64,000 bases of DNA from Castor canadensis (GCF_047511655.1 NC_133391.1:131286906-131350905), one strand, 5' to 3'. Numbered from the stretch's first letter, positions 1-12,669 are shown. The notes: a model not told the origin generated them from the sequence alone. Translations and numbers: made by a program.

Positions 1-424
1 AAGTCCCTCAGTTCTCCACCACCGGTGCAGACCCCATTGCAGACCCCAGTGCGCCATTTGTTCCCTTCACTATCAGAGTATTTGGGGACATCCTGAGGGT
101 TGTACATGTATTGTCCCAGGGGGCACCTGTGTAGCAAGTGGGAACTTATCTGGTCTATAGACTAAAAATCACTGTGTGGCCAGCAGTGGCTTCCAGTACA
201 CAAGAAGGGAAGCCTCTAAGGTAGAAACAGCACAGAAGTGGACACTGACCCTCAACCAGCCTTACACTTAACTCACATATAACACCAACCATACACAGGG
301 AAACCCAGGAGACTCCAGGTACTTCTCCTCTATCAGAGTTGTGCTGGGGACCAGGCCTGGGGCCTTTGACAAGATTGCCTATAGAGCTATCCCCCAGTAC
401 AGTGGTGAAAAACTATAGTGACAT

Positions 425-862
425 AATGAAATTGTGCCATTTGTAGGAAAATGGATGGAACTGGAGATTATAATGCTGAGTGAGATAAGCCACGCTGCAA
501 AGGCCAAATATCACATGTTCTCACTCATTTGTGGAACCCAGACCTAAAATTATGGTGATGATGAGATAATGGGAATGAATGATATGGGGGACTTTCCAAG
601 GGGGATCAGCAGGAGGGGAGAGGGGGAAAAGAAAGGAAGCTGAGGTGCTTAGAGGATGGACGTACTCCACACATATACATATGAAGACAGTGTAATGAAA
701 CCTACCAAGCACTGTTTGAAATAGGGCCAAAGAGGGAGAGGAGGAACAGGAAGACAATGGAGGAGGTGAACTCACTCAAGATATACTTGTATGCATGTAT
801 GGAACTATACAATGAAATCCCCCTCAGGTATTTAATTATGATAAATCAAAAAATTTAAAAAA
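425..862 (+). mobile_element. L1 3' end fragment
   Basis: The text from AAATGGATGGAACTGGAGAT through the GAGATAAGCC motif and the purine-rich 3' UTR closely parallels 39125-39360. It ends in an A-rich tail near 850. It is a 5'-truncated LINE-1 with no coding capacity. Confidence 0.8.
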
Positions 863-1913
863 TGAAGTGTGTTCTGTGTGGCTCCACTGGTAGAGGACTC
901 TTGAAAACTTTTGCCAGCTTTCCTCCAAACTTCACTCACACATCTTTGCTTAGACTCTGTGACCTTTCCTTGAGATAAACCATAGCCTCGGGTACTGTAT
1001 TCTGAGCGCTGGGAGTCCACCTAGTGATTCCCTGAATCTGGGTCTGGTTTTGCGGACCCTCCTCGCAGGAGACATCACCATGAGGTGTTGTGACACCTTC
1101 CTGGAATCCTCACATTTTCACTGGTTCCAGAAAATTTTCTAGATTTATCTTTTGGTTTGGCATTCCCTCGTCCACAGGGGAGTATGAATTTGTAGCTCTC
1201 CATACTTGTGGCAATTTGGAGTTCTTAATTATAATGGATGCCACTTTCCCTTGATAAAATACTTCAATGACACTTCTCTGGACACTGGTCAGTATTCCTC
1301 TGCTTCATTATTGTGGGCAGAATAGTCTCATGAGCCCTGGCTTTTATGTGAAGCTTCAAGGCCTACATGGATTGATCAAGATTCTTTTGAGAAGTTGGGC
1401 TTCAACTCCTGTTCTGTGTCTCTGACACATGGGGATTCCCCTTACTTACCGTTACCCTTACCCATGTATTAGAGTTTATTGAACTTTTTTCTCCCCCAGC
1501 AATATTACTGTTTGGGGGTGATCCTTGTATATTAATTCAATCCGGTATATTGCCGAGAAATTGGAACTGTATCTTTTCCACCTTGAGTTTTGTTGAGTAT
1601 GGAATCCAGATAATGTTCAGAGAAGTGGTGAACCAATGTTGAAATGTATGAACAAACAGATACAAGTTTGTTGATTACCCTCATTCTAACTGCTTGTCTG
1701 TAAATTGATGCCTATAGTCACAAATTCTATGTTCATAGCAGGTTCTCTTGTTCATGATTTAAAAATCAGTAAGAAAAAACAATGTAAAAATCAAAACCAG
1801 TTTGTGGCCATTGTTTTACCTAGTCAGTAGATATCGTGAGTCTAATTCTTTTAAACTCTGAGAGTGGAGCAAAACCCAACTCTATTAGCTTTCACTGGAG
1901 GAGTTACTACAGC

Positions 1914-2765
1914 TTGCATATGGTTTAAGTGTATTGGGAGCTTGGCCTTCTCTGAGGTGGTGTGCGGACATGGTGTGGGACCTTTAAACGTAACACCTTG
2001 TGGGAAGTGATTGGGTCATTGGGGAACAGATGTGGTTCTCCTGGACTCTGGTTAGTTCCTTTCCTTTCTTTTTTTGGTGCTTTTCTCTTCTTAATTTGTC
2101 TTTTTTGTTACCATATATTAGTTGTACAAATATTGATATTTCAATATATGTATATAATGTACTTTGATCACATTTGCCTCCTTTATTACTTTCTTATGCC
2201 ATTCTCCCCCTTTTAAACAATTTTTCATGGGCTTCATTATTTTCATATATCCATATGAAGTACTTTGATCATATTCACACCTCTTATAGCTCCATTCACT
2301 TTCCCATCTTCCACTGGCTCCCACCTTGAAACAGTCCCAATGTTTTCATTCATGTCATTATTATTTTTTTCTTTTTTTCCTTTTGGGTGTAGACCCCTAG
2401 ATTTGGGTCTCTGAGAGAACATTCAACATTTATCTTTCTCAGTCTGGCTTATTTCATTTAACATGATGATTTCCAGTTCCATCAATTTTTCTGTAGAAGG
2501 CATAATTTTGTTCTTCTTTAGGGCTGAGCTGATTTGTTCTTGTGAGAGAATTGTTATAAAAGAGTAAGCCCTCCTTAGTCACTCTGGATCACTATGTGAC
2601 CTCTCCTTCTCTCAGTCCTCCCTGCATTATGATGCCACCCACCACTAAGCACTTACCAGAGCCACGCTGATGACCTTGACCTCCCAGAATGGTGTGATAA
2701 AATATACCCTTTCCTTTATAAGGTAACCAGTTTCAGGAACTGGAACAAGAACCATCTCAGAGGGC
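1914..2765 (+). mobile_element. MaLR-type LTR, split by an L1 insertion
   Basis: The left part (1914-2058) and right part (2533-2765) read like the two halves of one MaLR/MLT-type LTR: GGGAAGTGATTGGGTCATTGG on the left, and TTGTGAGAGAATTGTTATAAAAG on the right with a late CCTTTATAA segment. The L1 piece at 2059-2532 lies between them. Family assignment is from memory. Confidence 0.55.
2059..2532 (-). mobile_element. L1 3' end fragment inside an LTR
   Basis: On the minus strand this is the same L1 3' end seen at 425-862: here it reads as TATATAATGTACTTTGATCA, a pyrimidine-rich block, and GATTTCCAGTTCCATC. It interrupts the LTR described at 1914-2765. Confidence 0.7.
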
Positions 2766-3224
2766 TATGATGATACTCTATTGCCGTTGAGAGGAACAAA
2801 GAGGCTTCTTCAAGAAAGAGGACCATGGACCACTATCTTTTAATGGAGGCCTCTCACACTGCATTGTACACAGAATGAAGATTCATTTTTGGAGTGAGAG
2901 AAATCAAGAGAACCTTTTCTGGGGTCATCTGGAACCATAATTCTTCTAATTAGCTTTGTCCAGGGTAGGATGCTGTACAGATAAGGACTGCTGATTGTTC
3001 CAAATTATGGATATATGATAGTGACACAGGTCTAGAGTTTCATCACGGAGAAGAGGGTAAATTGGGAGAGACAAGGCTTCACATAATGGGTAAAGGGTGT
3101 GCTAAAGAAATTAGTGTTTAACAGTAGGTGTAAATAATAAAGGTCCAGAGGGCAAGAAATGAGTTGGGGCAAGGACACTTACATAATGTCAGAACACACT
3201 GCAGACATTTCCTGTGTGGTAATT

Positions 3225-3390
3225 ATTGTTACAACAGCCAAACAGTCATTTTTACAATCATTTGTTAATTGTTTATCTCCTTCACTTCACAATAAATTCC
3301 GTGAAGAGGTCAACTATGTCTGATTTATTGCCCAGGGCCTACGGCGCCAGACACATAGTAAATATTTGTTGAATAAATGAAGAGTCATAA
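3225..3390 (+). repeat. L2-like 3' end relic
   Basis: The segment ending ACACATAGTAAATATTTGTTGAATAAATGAA matches the usual end of ancient L2-type elements, with the TGAA-rich tail. Divergence is high. Confidence 0.5.
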
Positions 3391-6300
3391 ACCAAACCTA
3401 CATTGGACTTTTTGCATACTTTGTTCCTCCATCCAGATTAAATTCTATACTGAACCTTCAAACTCACCAACCACCCCACATTTCCATTAGTGAAGCCCCA
3501 CCCCATGGTTATTTCACCAGTCTATTTATGTTGCTCTGGTCAGAGTCAAGGCCGCAAATACAAAGCAAAAAGAATTACATTCTTTGGTTTTTGCTTTGTT
3601 TTCCCATTTTCATTTTGGTTTAGCTTGGTTTGATAACTTTCAAACAAAAAGTAAAAATAGGTGACTGAGAAAGATGAAAGTAAGCACTACTGCACAATTT
3701 TAAAGTAGTAATTACCAAAGTGACCACAGAAAAGCAATCTAAAACTCAGTCCTTCTTCCTTCTTAACCACACACCAGGTCATCAAGGTTCTACTTGGCGA
3801 GTGACAAATGGATGACTTTTTCTTTGTAGTTAACCTTATGAAAATAATTTTGTTTTCAGAATTTTCTACATGATATTCACTGTTAAATATTTATAATGAA
3901 GTATTTATCTCCCAGCTATCATTCATAGAAATAACATTTATGTAAATAACATTTGCTCTGAATTAATAGACATTCTTAATTTTTACTTTTTTCTTTTCCT
4001 TTCTTCCTTCCTTTTTTTTAAATTATATTATTGTGTACTAGGGGTATTTTTTTAAGCATATAGGACCTGGAATTTCTAGGCCATCTGCCATCCAAATATT
4101 AACCAGGCCCAATGTGAACTAACACTGAAAAACATAATTTTATTGGTTCACAATATTTAGTGATGGGGTAAATCAAGAAGGCTGAGTGCAGATATCCATT
4201 CCTCTTAAAGCATCATGCGATGAGTTTGGAAACTAGGCTATTGTTCCAGGATATCAGAATTTGTAGCCAACTCTGCTCTTAATGGAAATATTCAACAGGA
4301 TTAATGTATACCACAAATCTTCCTGGGAAAGACCCCAAGATGGCATTTGTTTATATATTTGTTGATTATTTACAATGAAACAGAAAATATTTTATACACA
4401 GAAAGGGATGCAGCAATCCTTATTATGTATTTCTATAAATAACATCTACTCAAAAATCCCTATATTATGAATCATAATATGATGCGTCAAAAGAGAGACA
4501 AAGTGTTAAAGAGAGTTTAGAGAAAGCTGAGAAGTTATTAGAAAAATTTGTAGTGGAGGGGACCTGATAAATGGGGCATTAAATCAGCAGGCAAAAGTAG
4601 GAGAGGACAGGACCATGAGCTCAGCCCCAGAAAAACCAAGGCAGTTCAGTGGGTCCAGTGCACTGAAAGAAGGCATATCCTGAAAAATGGGGATCAGCCA
4701 GAATAAATGAGGGCATTGAATGCCAATGTTAGGGAATCCAAACTTAACTTTCTATTGGTCATTATAAGCTGTTGAATAATTTTGAACGGAAAATAAACAG
4801 GAAGCTTTGAGCAGGGCGATAAGATTAATACTCTAGATTTTAGCCATTATTTCCCACCTTTAAAATCTTTGTAGCTAATTTGCTTAAAAATACAAGTTAA
4901 TAGGCTACACTTCTAGAGGTCCTGATTCAGTTAGGGTCTCCTGGAGATCCTGATTTTCCACCCTAAATCATCCTGTTGCTGTGAAGGCAGTTCCCTTAGT
5001 GATGATGACAACTGTAGTAAACACCAGGGTCACTGGTAGCAGTCTCCCACTCAGGCTGGCATGACCTTGGCAGCTGTTACATCTCCCTTTCTGAGCTAGG
5101 TTCTTCAAGTTTCCTGATGATAAAGTCCAATTTTGCTTAGTTACCCCAAATCTTTTCCTGTTATTTGCAACCAAGCCCTCTGACCAGTATAAAGTCAAGG
5201 AGAGTTTTCAGGAATGTTCATTCAATCCCTGTGAATTCCTCTATCTGTCTGCATCAGAGAAAAAAAACCACATAGATTATCTCTTTGTTCTATGGGAGAA
5301 AGCAGAATTGCTTGGGTACAGTCTGGCTCTAGCATGAGTTATGCTGAAAAAGGTCTTTAAGTGCTAGGAGGTCAACCTGAAATGTATACCAAACTTACCC
5401 ACTCTCCCCTATTGCACTGCCCCTCACACTTTACATAGATTTATTTGTTGTCAGTTATATGCCTCATCAACCAAAATTCTCTTAACCTTGTAATCCAATA
5501 GTCTCTAAATTCTTGATTCTGTAGACCCCAACTTGCTCTCTTGAATTTAATTCCTCAGATTTAAGTAAAGCTGCAGCTGTGAGGCTACTGAGACATTTTG
5601 GGAAGTAAGCAGCTGTCTACTAGAGGTTTTAATTTTTTCTATTTAGTGTCAGAAGTGACTCTTTAGTCTTTTGAAAATCCCTGTTTGCTTTAAATAGATT
5701 TTAGAAGGAAATGATATCCTTAGTCTATCTGTGGATCTTCACCACAAAATAAGAATGGGCCCAGAGCCTTTGTGGGAATTATTTGATAGGACATTTCCCA
5801 TCATTCTTTGCTGTCTGCAGGATCAGGAAGTGTAAAGGTATGAGTTTTCTTTTAAAATTAGTTTATTTGTACCTTTATAACAGTACTCCTCTTGACCGAA
5901 AAACTTTTAATGTCATGTTTTTTTTTTTTTCCTTCTAGGTAAAACTTAATGGATCATCAGGCATTGCCTGGAGAGGTGATGAAAACTGAAGGTATTTCAC
6001 ACATGGGGAGTAGGAAGCTATGCTCTGTTCCATTAGGAAACATGTCCTGTGAAACAGGAGAATCCAGCCTTCCTTGGAAAACTCTTAGATAGCAAAACTC
6101 AGGGGCTGCCCTGGTACACCACATGATCTCTTGCAGATGCCCTCCACATGTTAATCTACAATGATGAGGAAAGATGCCAAATTTCACCTAAAGTAGTGGC
6201 CTAGTGTACGCCACAGCTAGCTGGATTGGTTGCTAGAAATAGAGATTTCCAGGCACTACACCAGACCTGCAGACCAGTGTTTAAAATTCCTGTGTGTGTG

Positions 6301-6439
6301 GGGGGAGGGGGTAGCTTGAGCAGGTTTTAAATTAGCAAAATGGGTTTAACAACGGTATAACAGGTAAATTCAGACTAATTAACTTATCTCACTGGATTAC
6401 TTATTTTTTTCCCTTACACTTTTTGAGTTCTTCTCCCCC

Positions 6440-6515
6440 ACTCCCCACACAGTGGGTTTGGGCACCAAACCCAGGACTTCAGTTCTCTACCACTCAACTA
6501 TGTCCTCATCCCCAA
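6440..6515 (-). repeat. Degenerate ID-like SINE
   Basis: The stretch ACCAAACCCAGGACTTCAGT then CTCTACCACTCAACTATG is the reverse complement of a tRNA-like SINE head (A box, B box region), heavily diverged. Confidence 0.5.
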
Positions 6516-7030
6516 GTTTTTAGAGTTCTTTATGTATTCCAGTTATTAGTTGTTTGTCATATTTGCAAATATTTTCTCTTAGTAGATAGCTTATCTTTTC
6601 CCCCCTCTAAGATCTTTTACAGAGCAAAAGTTTTTTTTAACTCTGATAAGGTTTAATTTATTCACTTTTTATTTGATGGATTGTGCTTTTAGTGTCAAGT
6701 GTCAAAACTCTTTGCCTACTCCTAGATCATGAAAACTTTCTCCTTTTTTTTCCCTAAAAGTTTTGTAGAAACCTCTATTCCTAGTATACTGAAAGATTTT
6801 ATTATGAATGGTTATTGAATTTCATCAAAATTTATTTTCTGTGTCAACTGATATAATCATATACTGTTTTTCTTTTTAGCATGTTGCTATGGTTGATACA
6901 ATTGATCGATTTTCACATATAGAACCTACCTTGCATACTTAGAATAAATCCTACTTGGTCTTCTATTATTCTTTTAACACACAGTTAGATTTGATTTGCT
7001 AAAATTTTATATCCAGGATATAGGTGAGTG
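6516..7030 (-). mobile_element. Old L1 ORF2 fragment
   Basis: Read on the minus strand this corresponds to L1 reverse-transcriptase-region sequence. On the plus strand, landmarks are GGTTATTGAATTTCATCAAA, the GAACCTACCTTGCATAC segment, and AATAAATCCTACTTGGTC. Many frame breaks are present, so it is an inactive fossil. Confidence 0.65.
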
Positions 7031-7394
7031 AATGCGTATGCACACATGTGTATGTGTTGGAACAAGGGACACTGATGTTTTTAATAAGCGTCCCAAATAG
7101 CTCTGATGTCTTTGGTCCTCAGGCCACACTCTGAATGATGTCAATTTGAATTAGAGGTAGAACCAGCTCTAACAGCCATTTCTTTAGGTCAGGCAAAACT
7201 AACAAAATGGAAAGAAACTGATCATGAAGAAGGTAGGATTTCATGTTTAGAAGGCTTCATTAAGTCCAGAAGAAGGAAACGAAAAGTCAAGAGACCAGAG
7301 AATATACTCTTCTTCCAGAGACCAGGATTGCTAAAGAGCAGGTTTGCAGTGTTTTTCAGGGCCAGACAATATGGGCTGGGGGCCCACACAGATC

Positions 7395-7487
7395 AAAAAA
7401 AAAAAAAAAAAAAAAAAAAGGATGATAGAATTCTGGAGAAAACTTAGAAAAATCACCCTTTTCTAGTACAGTATCACCCCCCCCCCC
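7395..7487. repeat. A25 run and nearby C11 run
   Basis: A run of 25 A lies at 7395-7419 and 11 C at 7477-7487. The A run could be the tail of a decayed retroposon, but I cannot recognise its body. Confidence 0.85.
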
Positions 7488-8791
7488 ACTTTCCTAAGCT
7501 CAGAATTCATGCACCTTGGTGTACCGTTCAAGTAAAACGAAGAGCAACATCAGGTTTCTGTGAACCCTGGGAGCTCTGCAAACAAAAACCAGTCTGGGAC
7601 TCTTCAGGATCATGAACTTGTTTTGTGTAAAGGAGTCCATTTTTTTTGACCACCTCAGCTCCAGTGAGCAGAGAAATCAGAGTGCCCCTAGAGGACAAGC
7701 CTGGGTAGTATCAACAACTCTTAAACCTGGCAAATTTGTTTGTAGTCCTGAAGAAATAATACAGGTGAGAGATTTGTAGGGCTGGGATTAGAGATAGTAG
7801 TAGTAATTAACTGATGTCTTCTCAGAGAGATGTACTTCCCAAGAGCAGAATGAAGAAGTGCTGGGAACTGGAGCAGTTGACAGATTGACCTGGCAGGTGA
7901 TATAAAGATTGAAACAACTCTTTCCACCACAGTCCCACACAGAAAAATCCCACATGCGGGGTTTAAACTTACAAAATACAAAGCACAAAAACAATGAAAA
8001 TAGAAGAAAGGTTATGTAAGTAGGACAGTAGCTGTCTGGGATCAGTAGAGAGAGCCCTTCAGAATTAATAGCAATCACATCACGGCATCATCTCTGACTT
8101 ACAAAGAAATAACAGGTACTATATGATAAGCACTTACTGCAAGTGAGGAGTTGTGTAGCCCATTATATAGACATTCCTGCTAATCTTCACGTCATAAGTA
8201 AGAGATTGCGAGCATATTAAAAGGAAACATTTTTCTTAAGTAATCCCTGGAGCCAAGCCATCCCATAGATACTGTTTCAGAGCCATTCAGAGGTGTTTTA
8301 TGTTAGCATAAAGTGGACACCACTTCCATCAAATGGCTAGGCTGCTTCAAACAAAGACAGAGAATGTGAAAACTTGAAATCCAAGCCTTTTGCTTCTAGA
8401 AGATTTTAAAGGAAAGATAAGAGCTTTTCTTTTCTTTCCTCCTCAGGGCTGATTCTTGGGATAAGGTTAAAAATATGAAGTGAATTATCCAGGGATACAA
8501 AAGGACATCAGACTTGGTGACCTCTTTCCCCAGACCTCTTCCTAGGCTAGGATTCTTTCTTCACCAAGCTTGGGGAAGACTTTGGGTGAGAAAGGCTGCT
8601 TGAAAGGATCTGTCACTCAGTAAGACCTGCAGGAAGGGAACTAGGGGTGAAATCCCACTGCCACCCTCCCCATCCCTCTGATGGCCTTTCAGGTCTCTTT
8701 ACTGGCTACATACAGCTGGAAGCCAGTAAACAATGGAGCCAGCAGAGTAGTCCAGACAAGTCAGCCTTGGGGCAAGGAGCAGGGTGGAGCA

Positions 8792-8792
<1 letters not shown>

Positions 8793-8831
<39 letters not shown>
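8793..8831 (+). repeat. (AC)n microsatellite
   Basis: About 19 uninterrupted AC units. The open frames running through it encode only Thr-His or Val-Cys runs and are not genes. Confidence 0.97.
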
Positions 8832-8834
<3 letters not shown>

Positions 8835-9039
8835 CAACTCAGCAACACTCGAAAGTTTTCTACCTTGTATCATAGTCACTGTACTGTGGGACTTTGTAGA
8901 TGTTGTCCTACTCTTTAAAACACTTTCATTCACCTATACTCATACTTCTAGTATCAGTTTAGATATCATTTCCTACAGGGAACCCTGTTTGGTCCCCAAG
9001 CCTGGGTTGGGTGTCCCGTCTCTGTATTCCCACAATAAT

Positions 9040-9290
9040 AGTCATTAACATTTTTAAGTGTTTACAGTGTCAAGCATTGTTCTAAATAACCCTTAGTATG
9101 TCTTAATTCACTTATTTCATACAACCTCAATCATAAAGGTACTACCATTATTCCCAACTCTCAGGCAGGAAATGTTAGGTACAGAACAGTTCACAGATTG
9201 AGGTCACAAGTAGTTACTGATTGGGCCTAGTCTTGGGTTCAGACAGACAGGATCTAGAGCCAGTGCTATGAGCTCCTGTGCTAAATTGCT
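9040..9290 (+). repeat. MIR relic
   Basis: The order of a TACCATTATTCCCAA-type segment, a CAGGAAATG-type segment, GGTCACAAGTAGT, and a final GATCTAGAGCC matches the MIR consensus in sense orientation, with strong divergence. Confidence 0.6.
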
Positions 9291-9602
9291 TCCTGTTCCA
9301 AATTCTGTTTCTCCCTAGACCATTCACAGTACCTGGTACATAAAAGGTATTCAGTAAATTTTAGCAGATTTAATTAGTTTGTTAATTAATCTTTATTATC
9401 TGGAATCCCAAGACAGCTGTTTTTTTTTTTTTTAAAGAACATCTGTGAAAGAAGGATTTCTTATCTAGTTTTTGCTTTGTCCCCATAGGATGCTGACGTA
9501 AGATTATGTTTTAATACCAAAGATCTGTCTAAGAACTTGCAGCATACCAGAATTTATTATCTTGGTTGCTGTTGGGAGTTCAAGTGTCCATGTGATGAAG
9601 GA

Positions 9603-9789
9603 CCTGACAGTACAATTTCTGCAAAAACCATTAATGGTATCCACTTCAGCAATTATATTTATCATTTCTCACCTGGGAATTCAAGCCCTATCCTTTGCTC
9701 ACATGGATGTGCACTAACTTAAGGATCTGATGTAGTGTCTGACGCCACAGTTTCTGCAAAAACCATTAGTGGTGTCTGCTTCAGCAATG
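9603..9789 (+). repeat. Imperfect direct repeat of about 50 bp, 135 bp apart
   Basis: The copies at 9603-9653 and 9738-9789 share TTTCTGCAAAAACCATTA and TTCAGCAAT with a few changes between. Sequence before each copy also shares GGGA(G/A)TTCAAG, which suggests a decayed tandem duplication. Origin unknown. Confidence 0.75.
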
Positions 9790-9999
9790 AGGTACAGGAA
9801 TCAGCTCTTGAAAGAAATCAAAGAAAGAGGAAGGTGGCTATGTATATGAGTTGTGGGAAGATGGTCTAAAGTACAGGAAGGAAACAGCTCTAAGGGGGAA
9901 AGAATGAAGAAAGCAGATTGGATTTGATTAGATGAAGAGTTAAACTGAGATATTGTGAAAGTGAAGAGATTCAAGAAACTAAAATTTTAAGAGTGTGCC

Positions 10000-10165
10000 T
10001 TCCATATGAAGGCACCATATTTCAAATAATAATTTACTTAGTCATTATAACAATCCAGAGGGATATTTTTCAGTTTACAGATGAAAGATCTGAAGGTCAA
10101 AGAATTAAGCATTTATGCAAAGTTATCAAGACAGTGACCATGCTGTAATTTAAGGCCTCAATTCT
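10000..10165 (+). repeat. MIR relic
   Basis: CAGTTTACAGATGAAAGATC followed by a GTCAAAGAATTAAGC-type stretch parallels the central MIR consensus in sense orientation. Confidence 0.55.
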
Positions 10166-10248
10166 TTCTATTGCTCATAGCTTTTATGGTGCATCACTGA
10201 GGGCCCCAATGTCAAGTACAGAGGCCAAAGCATAATTCACTCACTCAT

Positions 10249-11050
10249 TTGTTCATTCAGTTATACACAAGTGTTTATTGTGTTCACTTATTGTGCCAGC
10301 ACAATTGTACTGTGGAGAAGTACATCCATAGATTCAGTGATCACATAACTCACTGTGGAACATGCAATAATAGAATACTATGGGTGTACAAGGCATCTAA
10401 CCCCGCCTTGGTCAGCATGGAAGAAGACACTGATGTCAAGGAAGGCTTGCAAAGCAAAAGCATTCTTCAGTCTTCAGATACTTGGAATTAGTGAGGAAAG
10501 AAAGTGGGGCAGTGTATTCCAGGGAGAGGTTACCACTTCTGCTTACCACAAAGGTCTGGAGATCACCCAGAGCTGCAAGTAGCTCAGGTGGAGGTAGGGT
10601 GATAGCAAGAGATAAAATAGGATAGATAAGTAGAGGTCAATTTGTGTAGAGCTTTGTGTAATACAATACAGATTTTGGACTTTATCTTGAGAGTTATGAG
10701 GAGTGAATGGAGTAATACTGCCAGATTTGAAGTCTGTAAAGATCACCTGATTGTAGTGTGAAAATGAACTAGAGAAGGCAAGAATGATAAGTTGGACAAA
10801 CACAGTGGCTCTGGGGAACAAGGGAGATGTATGAAAAATTTCAAGAAGGCAGAATCAACAGAATGTAATGGAAAACTGGCCATGGGAAAAAAGTAGAGGG
10901 AAGAGTTGCAAAAGAAAATGCATAAAGAGTAGCAGACTTAGGAAAGATCACTGGCTTTAATTTTAAAACATCCAAGTGGAAAGAACCAGCAGGTAGTTGA
11001 CTTTAGGGCTCTGGATCTCAGGATGGAGATCTAGACCAAACAGAACAGTG
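10249..11050 (+). repeat. Ancient interspersed repeat, family unnamed
   Basis: It opens with CACTCATTTGTTCATTCAG and a TGTTTATTGTG segment. It then has TGTAGAGCTTTGTGTAATAC, TTTGGACTTTATCTTGAGAG and CAGATTTGAAG-type text, which together resemble a long old mammalian repeat I know from consensus-like text but cannot name. It may resume at 11990-12440 and 12670-13900, split by younger insertions. Confidence 0.45.
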
Positions 11051-11588
11051 TGAATTATCAGTATAAAGACCATTATTCCCACATTTGGCTAGGAATCAGA
11101 ATTGCTCTTGCACTTCTTGAAAGTAAAAATGACTAACCTCATGCTAAACAAAATGGATCAAATTTTCAGGGGGCAGTATCTAGACATTATATGTTTTTAA
11201 GGAGCAGCATTGGGATCCTGTTGCCCTGCCAAGATTGAAATTTATAGGTATGTGCATGAAAGTGCATTTTTCAGACCTTCTTCAAGAGAACCTTCTATGA
11301 GAAACACAGTTGAATGACAGACATGGGAGGCACCACTTTGGACAGAGCATATGTTTGCACTAAGGCCATATTTCTTAGCCAATACAGGACTACTTACAGG
11401 CAACTTTAGCATCTGCATTCTTCATGGGCCTATCTGGAACTTTTGCAGAAATGCCTGACAGTCTGAGACTCTTCCTACCCAATCCTCCTTCCTTCCTCCT
11501 TTTCTTTCACTGGTATCAGAATGGCATCATGATCTGAATGTGTTCTCAACACAACTCCTCCTGTATCCTTCACAGTTATCAAAAAACC

Positions 11589-11957
11589 TCTGTCACATCT
11601 GCTGTAACTTGGATCTGCAATGTCCCTCAAAGGCCCGTGTGTTAAATAAAGGCTTAGTACACACTTGGTGCTATCAGGGGATGATGGAATCTTAAGGAGG
11701 TGGGGGCACAGTAGAGGTTTTAAATCACTGGATATGGTCTTCAATGGGTTCTGAGACCTTGGTTTCTTCTTTTCTCCCTGCTTCCTGGCTGCCATGAGTT
11801 GAGCAATTTGTTCCACTACATACTTCCCACTGCCTCGCCACAGGCCAATTGAACATGGCTCTAAAACTATGAGCCAAAACTAACCTTTTATCTTTATAAG
11901 TGGGTTTTCCCAGATATTTGTTATGGTAATGGAAATGGAAAGCTGACTCACACAACA
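11589..11957 (+). mobile_element. MaLR-type LTR
   Basis: Contains TGTAACTTGGATCTGCAATG, TCAAAGGCCCGTGTGTTAAA, GCCTCGCCACAGGC and ACTATGAGCCAAAACTAACC, then CTTTATAAGTGGGTTTTCC and a late TAATGGAAATGGAAAGCTGA. This order is that of a solo MaLR LTR in sense orientation. No internal retroviral genes are attached. Confidence 0.7.
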
Positions 11958-11989
11958 TCTAATCACATGTTGGTGGATGCTTCTTGGAA

Positions 11990-12440
11990 AACCTAAGTTG
12001 ACAATGTATAGATGATAACTGAATGCATGGGAATGGTAGAGATCATCTAGCAGAAAAGAGAATAGGGCCAAAAGACAACACTGAGGGCCAGATGCATTCA
12101 CAGGATAGGCAGCAGAAGAGGTGTTTACATAAAGACTAAGAAGTGGCCAAAGATGTAGGATGGAAACCAAGAGCATATAGCTTCACGGAAGTCCAGGGGA
12201 GGAAACTTACAAAAGGATGATATGGTTAATACAATTAAATGTAACACCAGTTGAATCAAACACAAAAGTGTCCATTGCTTTAAGAGTTGAGCTGAAGATT
12301 TCAATGAGAGTGTTTTTAGTGGCATGAGAATTCCATGTTGCAGTAGCTAAGGAAAAAATGGTAAGTGAGAAAGTGGAAATACTGAGGGCAGATGCCTCTT
12401 TGAAGAGGCTTATCATGAAAAGGAGAAAACAAGACAGAAT
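11990..12440 (+). repeat. Possible continuation of the 10249 repeat
   Basis: Purine-rich text with AGGGCCAAAAGACAACACTG and a GAAACTTACAAAAGGATG segment fits the later part of the same old repeat. The assignment is weak and the sequence is heavily diverged. Confidence 0.35.
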
Positions 12441-12462
12441 GAATATGGAGTTGAGAGTGAAT

Positions 12463-12582
12463 TTCCTTCCTTCCTTCCTTCCTTCCTTCCTTCCTTCCTT
12501 CCTTCCTTCCTTCCTCCCTCCCTCCCTCCCTTCCTTCCTTCCTTCCTTCCTTCCTTCCTTCCTTCCTTGCTTCCTTCCTTCC
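12463..12582. repeat. (TTCC)n microsatellite with a CCCT block
   Basis: About 30 tetranucleotide units with one CCCT interruption near 12513-12530. It directly abuts an antisense ID-like SINE, so on the minus strand it forms that SINE's (GGAA)n tail. All open frames through it are repeat artefacts. Confidence 0.97.
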
Positions 12583-12655
12583 ATTAGGGATGGAACCCAG
12601 AGCCTTAAGCATGCTAGGCAAGCACTCTACCACTAAGCTGCATCTTCATCTTGGG
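12583..12655 (-). mobile_element. ID-like tRNA-derived SINE
   Basis: Reverse complement of a tRNA-like SINE: the plus strand shows ATGCTAGGCAAGCACTCTAC then CACTAAGCTGCA. Its 3' tail is the adjacent TTCC microsatellite. Confidence 0.8.
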
Positions 12656-12669
12656 TTTTTTTTTTAAGT

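Noticed and set aside
8647-9048. 133-codon frame
   Set aside because: Spans the (AC)n microsatellite; no protein similarity recognised.
12463-12582. CRISPR-like regular array
   Set aside because: Simple tetranucleotide repeat without spacers, in a mammalian genome.
12207-12636. Open frames of 92-125 codons on both strands
   Set aside because: Produced by the (TTCC)n repeat, giving Lys/Glu/Gly or Pro/Ser/Phe runs.
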